The notes under the pieces: model-generated | Databases searched by the model: none | What the model saw: only the letters and a program-made list of their open reading frames with translations | What the model was told of the DNA's origin: nothing | Assembly (NCBI RefSeq): GCF_025263485.1 | Contig: NZ_CP079863.1 | Coordinates: forward strand, 496,001-560,000 | DNA length: 64,000 bases | Reading direction: 5' to 3' | DNA from: Mycobacterium sp. SMC-2 | GTDB lineage: Bacteria > Actinomycetota > Actinomycetes > Mycobacteriales > Mycobacteriaceae | In this document: positions 63,394 to 64,000 of the stretch, piece after piece | How positions within the stretch are numbered: the first letter of the stretch is position 1 | Layout: the number at the start of each line of letters is the position of its first letter | Made by a program: the position numbers and the translations under genes

Positions 63394-63413
63394 TTTTGTC
63401 AGTATTGACAAAA
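63394..63413. promoter_or_regulatory. TetR-type operator B (divergent promoter)
   Basis: TTTTGTCA-GTAT-TGACAAAA has fully complementary eight-base arms. It lies 24 bases from the TetR ATG and 28 bases from the start of the divergent membrane gene, well placed to block both promoters. Confidence 0.75.
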
Positions 63414-63440
63414 CTTTGGCCGTGGGGTGAGACTGCCGCC

Positions 63441-63923
63441 ATGGTCTCGCTTCTTGTGCATGCAGTTCTCGGGCTCAGTGTCATCGGCTGGATCGTCGCA
63501 TCGAACTCGACGGTCTTCGCCCGGCCGGCCGGCGGCCCGTTGTTTTCCCCGCTGGAATGCGTGTATTACGTCGTCGGCATCGCGTCGGTCGCGCTGGGTT
63601 GGTGGTTCAACATCCACTTCGTGCAGCAGTACACCCACGGCGCAACCAATCCGATCTGGGGACCCGGCAGCTGGGCGGACTACATCCGGCTGATGTTCAC
63701 CAACCCCGCCGCCAGTTCGGCCAGCCAGGACTACACGATCGCGAATGTCATTCTGCTGCCGCTGTTTACGATCGTGGACGGCTACCGCCGCGGGCTCAAG
63801 CACCCGTGGCTGTATTTCGTGTCCAGCCTGTTCACCAGCTTCGCGTTCGCGTTCGCCTTTTACTTCGCCACCATGGAACGGCAGCGCAGGCACGAACAAG
63901 CCCGCGAGACGGTGGACGCCTAG
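63441..63923 (+). CDS. Small polytopic membrane protein (Rv3831-like)
   Basis: A 160-residue protein with three to four membrane helices, a conserved-looking WWFNIHFV segment and NPIWGPGSWADYIRLMFTNPAASSASQDY before the second pair of helices. This resembles DUF2834-type membrane proteins; the family call is tentative. The ATG at 63441 is downstream of operator B. Its TAG shares a palindrome with the stop of the convergent gene. Confidence 0.75.
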   Translation: MVSLLVHAVLGLSVIGWIVASNSTVFARPAGGPLFSPLECVYYVVGIASVALGWWFNIHFVQQYTHGATNPIWGPGSWADYIRLMFTNPAASSASQDYTIANVILLPLFTIVDGYRRGLKHPWLYFVSSLFTSFAFAFAFYFATMERQRRHEQARETVDA

Positions 63924-64000
63924 GCAACCGGTTTGGTGGCCCGCCACCGCTGCCGACCGCCCCGAACGTCGGTGCGGACGTCGGTGAATCCCGCGGCGCG
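63920..64000 (-). CDS. C-terminal fragment of a methyltransferase-like protein (Rv3832c position)
   Basis: The last 26 codons of a gene that begins beyond the window, ending in RAAGFTDVRTDVRGGRQ...KPVA and the TAG at 63920-63922. AAGFTDVRT is the usual C-terminal strand pattern of class I SAM methyltransferases, and gene order agrees. Only the tail is visible, so function is inferred. Confidence 0.5.
   Translation of the reverse strand, partial: RAAGFTDVRTDVRGGRQRWRATKPVA

Overview
This window is a GC-rich stretch of a Mycobacterium chromosome. Almost every gene has a recognisable counterpart, in the same order and orientation, in the Mycobacterium tuberculosis interval Rv3779-Rv3832c. It holds the arabinogalactan, mycolate and surface-glycolipid assembly genes. 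It is not M. tuberculosis: the blocks that there carry Rv3784-Rv3787c, Rv3796, PE_PGRS62, Rv3817 and pks2-fadD23 are missing or replaced, and other small genes sit in their place. DprE1 has Ala where M. tuberculosis has the benzothiazinone-reactive Cys387. As I recall, this is a feature of M. avium, so a slow-growing species of or near the M. avium complex is likely. The species cannot be fixed from the window alone.

Layout. (1) 3-4568: the end of an Rv3779-like membrane protein, the proteasome activator bpa, and the tightly overlapping galactan genes wzt-glfT1-wzm. (2) 4570-6709: a DUF732 secreted protein, a QueD-like protein, an Rv3788-type Gre/Rnk protein and the GtrA protein Rv3789. (3) 6741-21479: dprE1-dprE2-aftA-embC, a mycothiol-enzyme-like gene, then embA-embB. 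(4) 21635-24927: an accessory island (secreted protein, four-helix membrane protein, a GarA-like FHA protein) and fadE35. (5) 24937-33777, minus strand: fadD32-pks13-accD4, the mycolic condensation module. (6) 34061-44150, minus strand: culp6, fbpD, fbpA, then glf-glfT2-Rv3807c-ubiA-aftB. (7) 44415-50488: erp, a peptidoglycan-recognition amidase, a HAD phosphatase and three tandem PlsC-type acyltransferases. (8) 50730-61134: a metallo-beta-lactamase/Rieske protein with a small partner, then a sulfolipid-1-like block papA2 / sap / chp1 / mmpL8 / papA1. (9) 61135-64000: an FAD oxidoreductase, a TetR regulator, a small membrane protein and the end of a methyltransferase-like gene.

How they work together. 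UbiA, the PAP2 phosphatase, DprE1 and DprE2 make decaprenylphosphoryl-arabinose. GlfT1, GlfT2 and Glf build galactan, and Wzm-Wzt exports it. AftA, the Emb proteins and AftB add arabinan. FadD32, Pks13 and AccD4 make mycolates, which Ag85A (FbpA) attaches. Overlapping start and stop codons in wzt-glfT1-wzm, aftA-embC, embA-embB, pks13-accD4 and glf-glfT2-Rv3807c-ubiA imply translational coupling.

The most interesting departures are: the sulfolipid-1-type acyltransferase/transporter block lacking its polyketide synthase; a pair of near-identical palindromes around the TetR gene; a second GarA-like FHA protein coupled to a membrane protein; a perfect CRP-type box just upstream of a secreted protein; and residue changes at known drug-target positions in DprE1 and EmbB. 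No tRNA, rRNA, CRISPR array or insertion sequence was seen.
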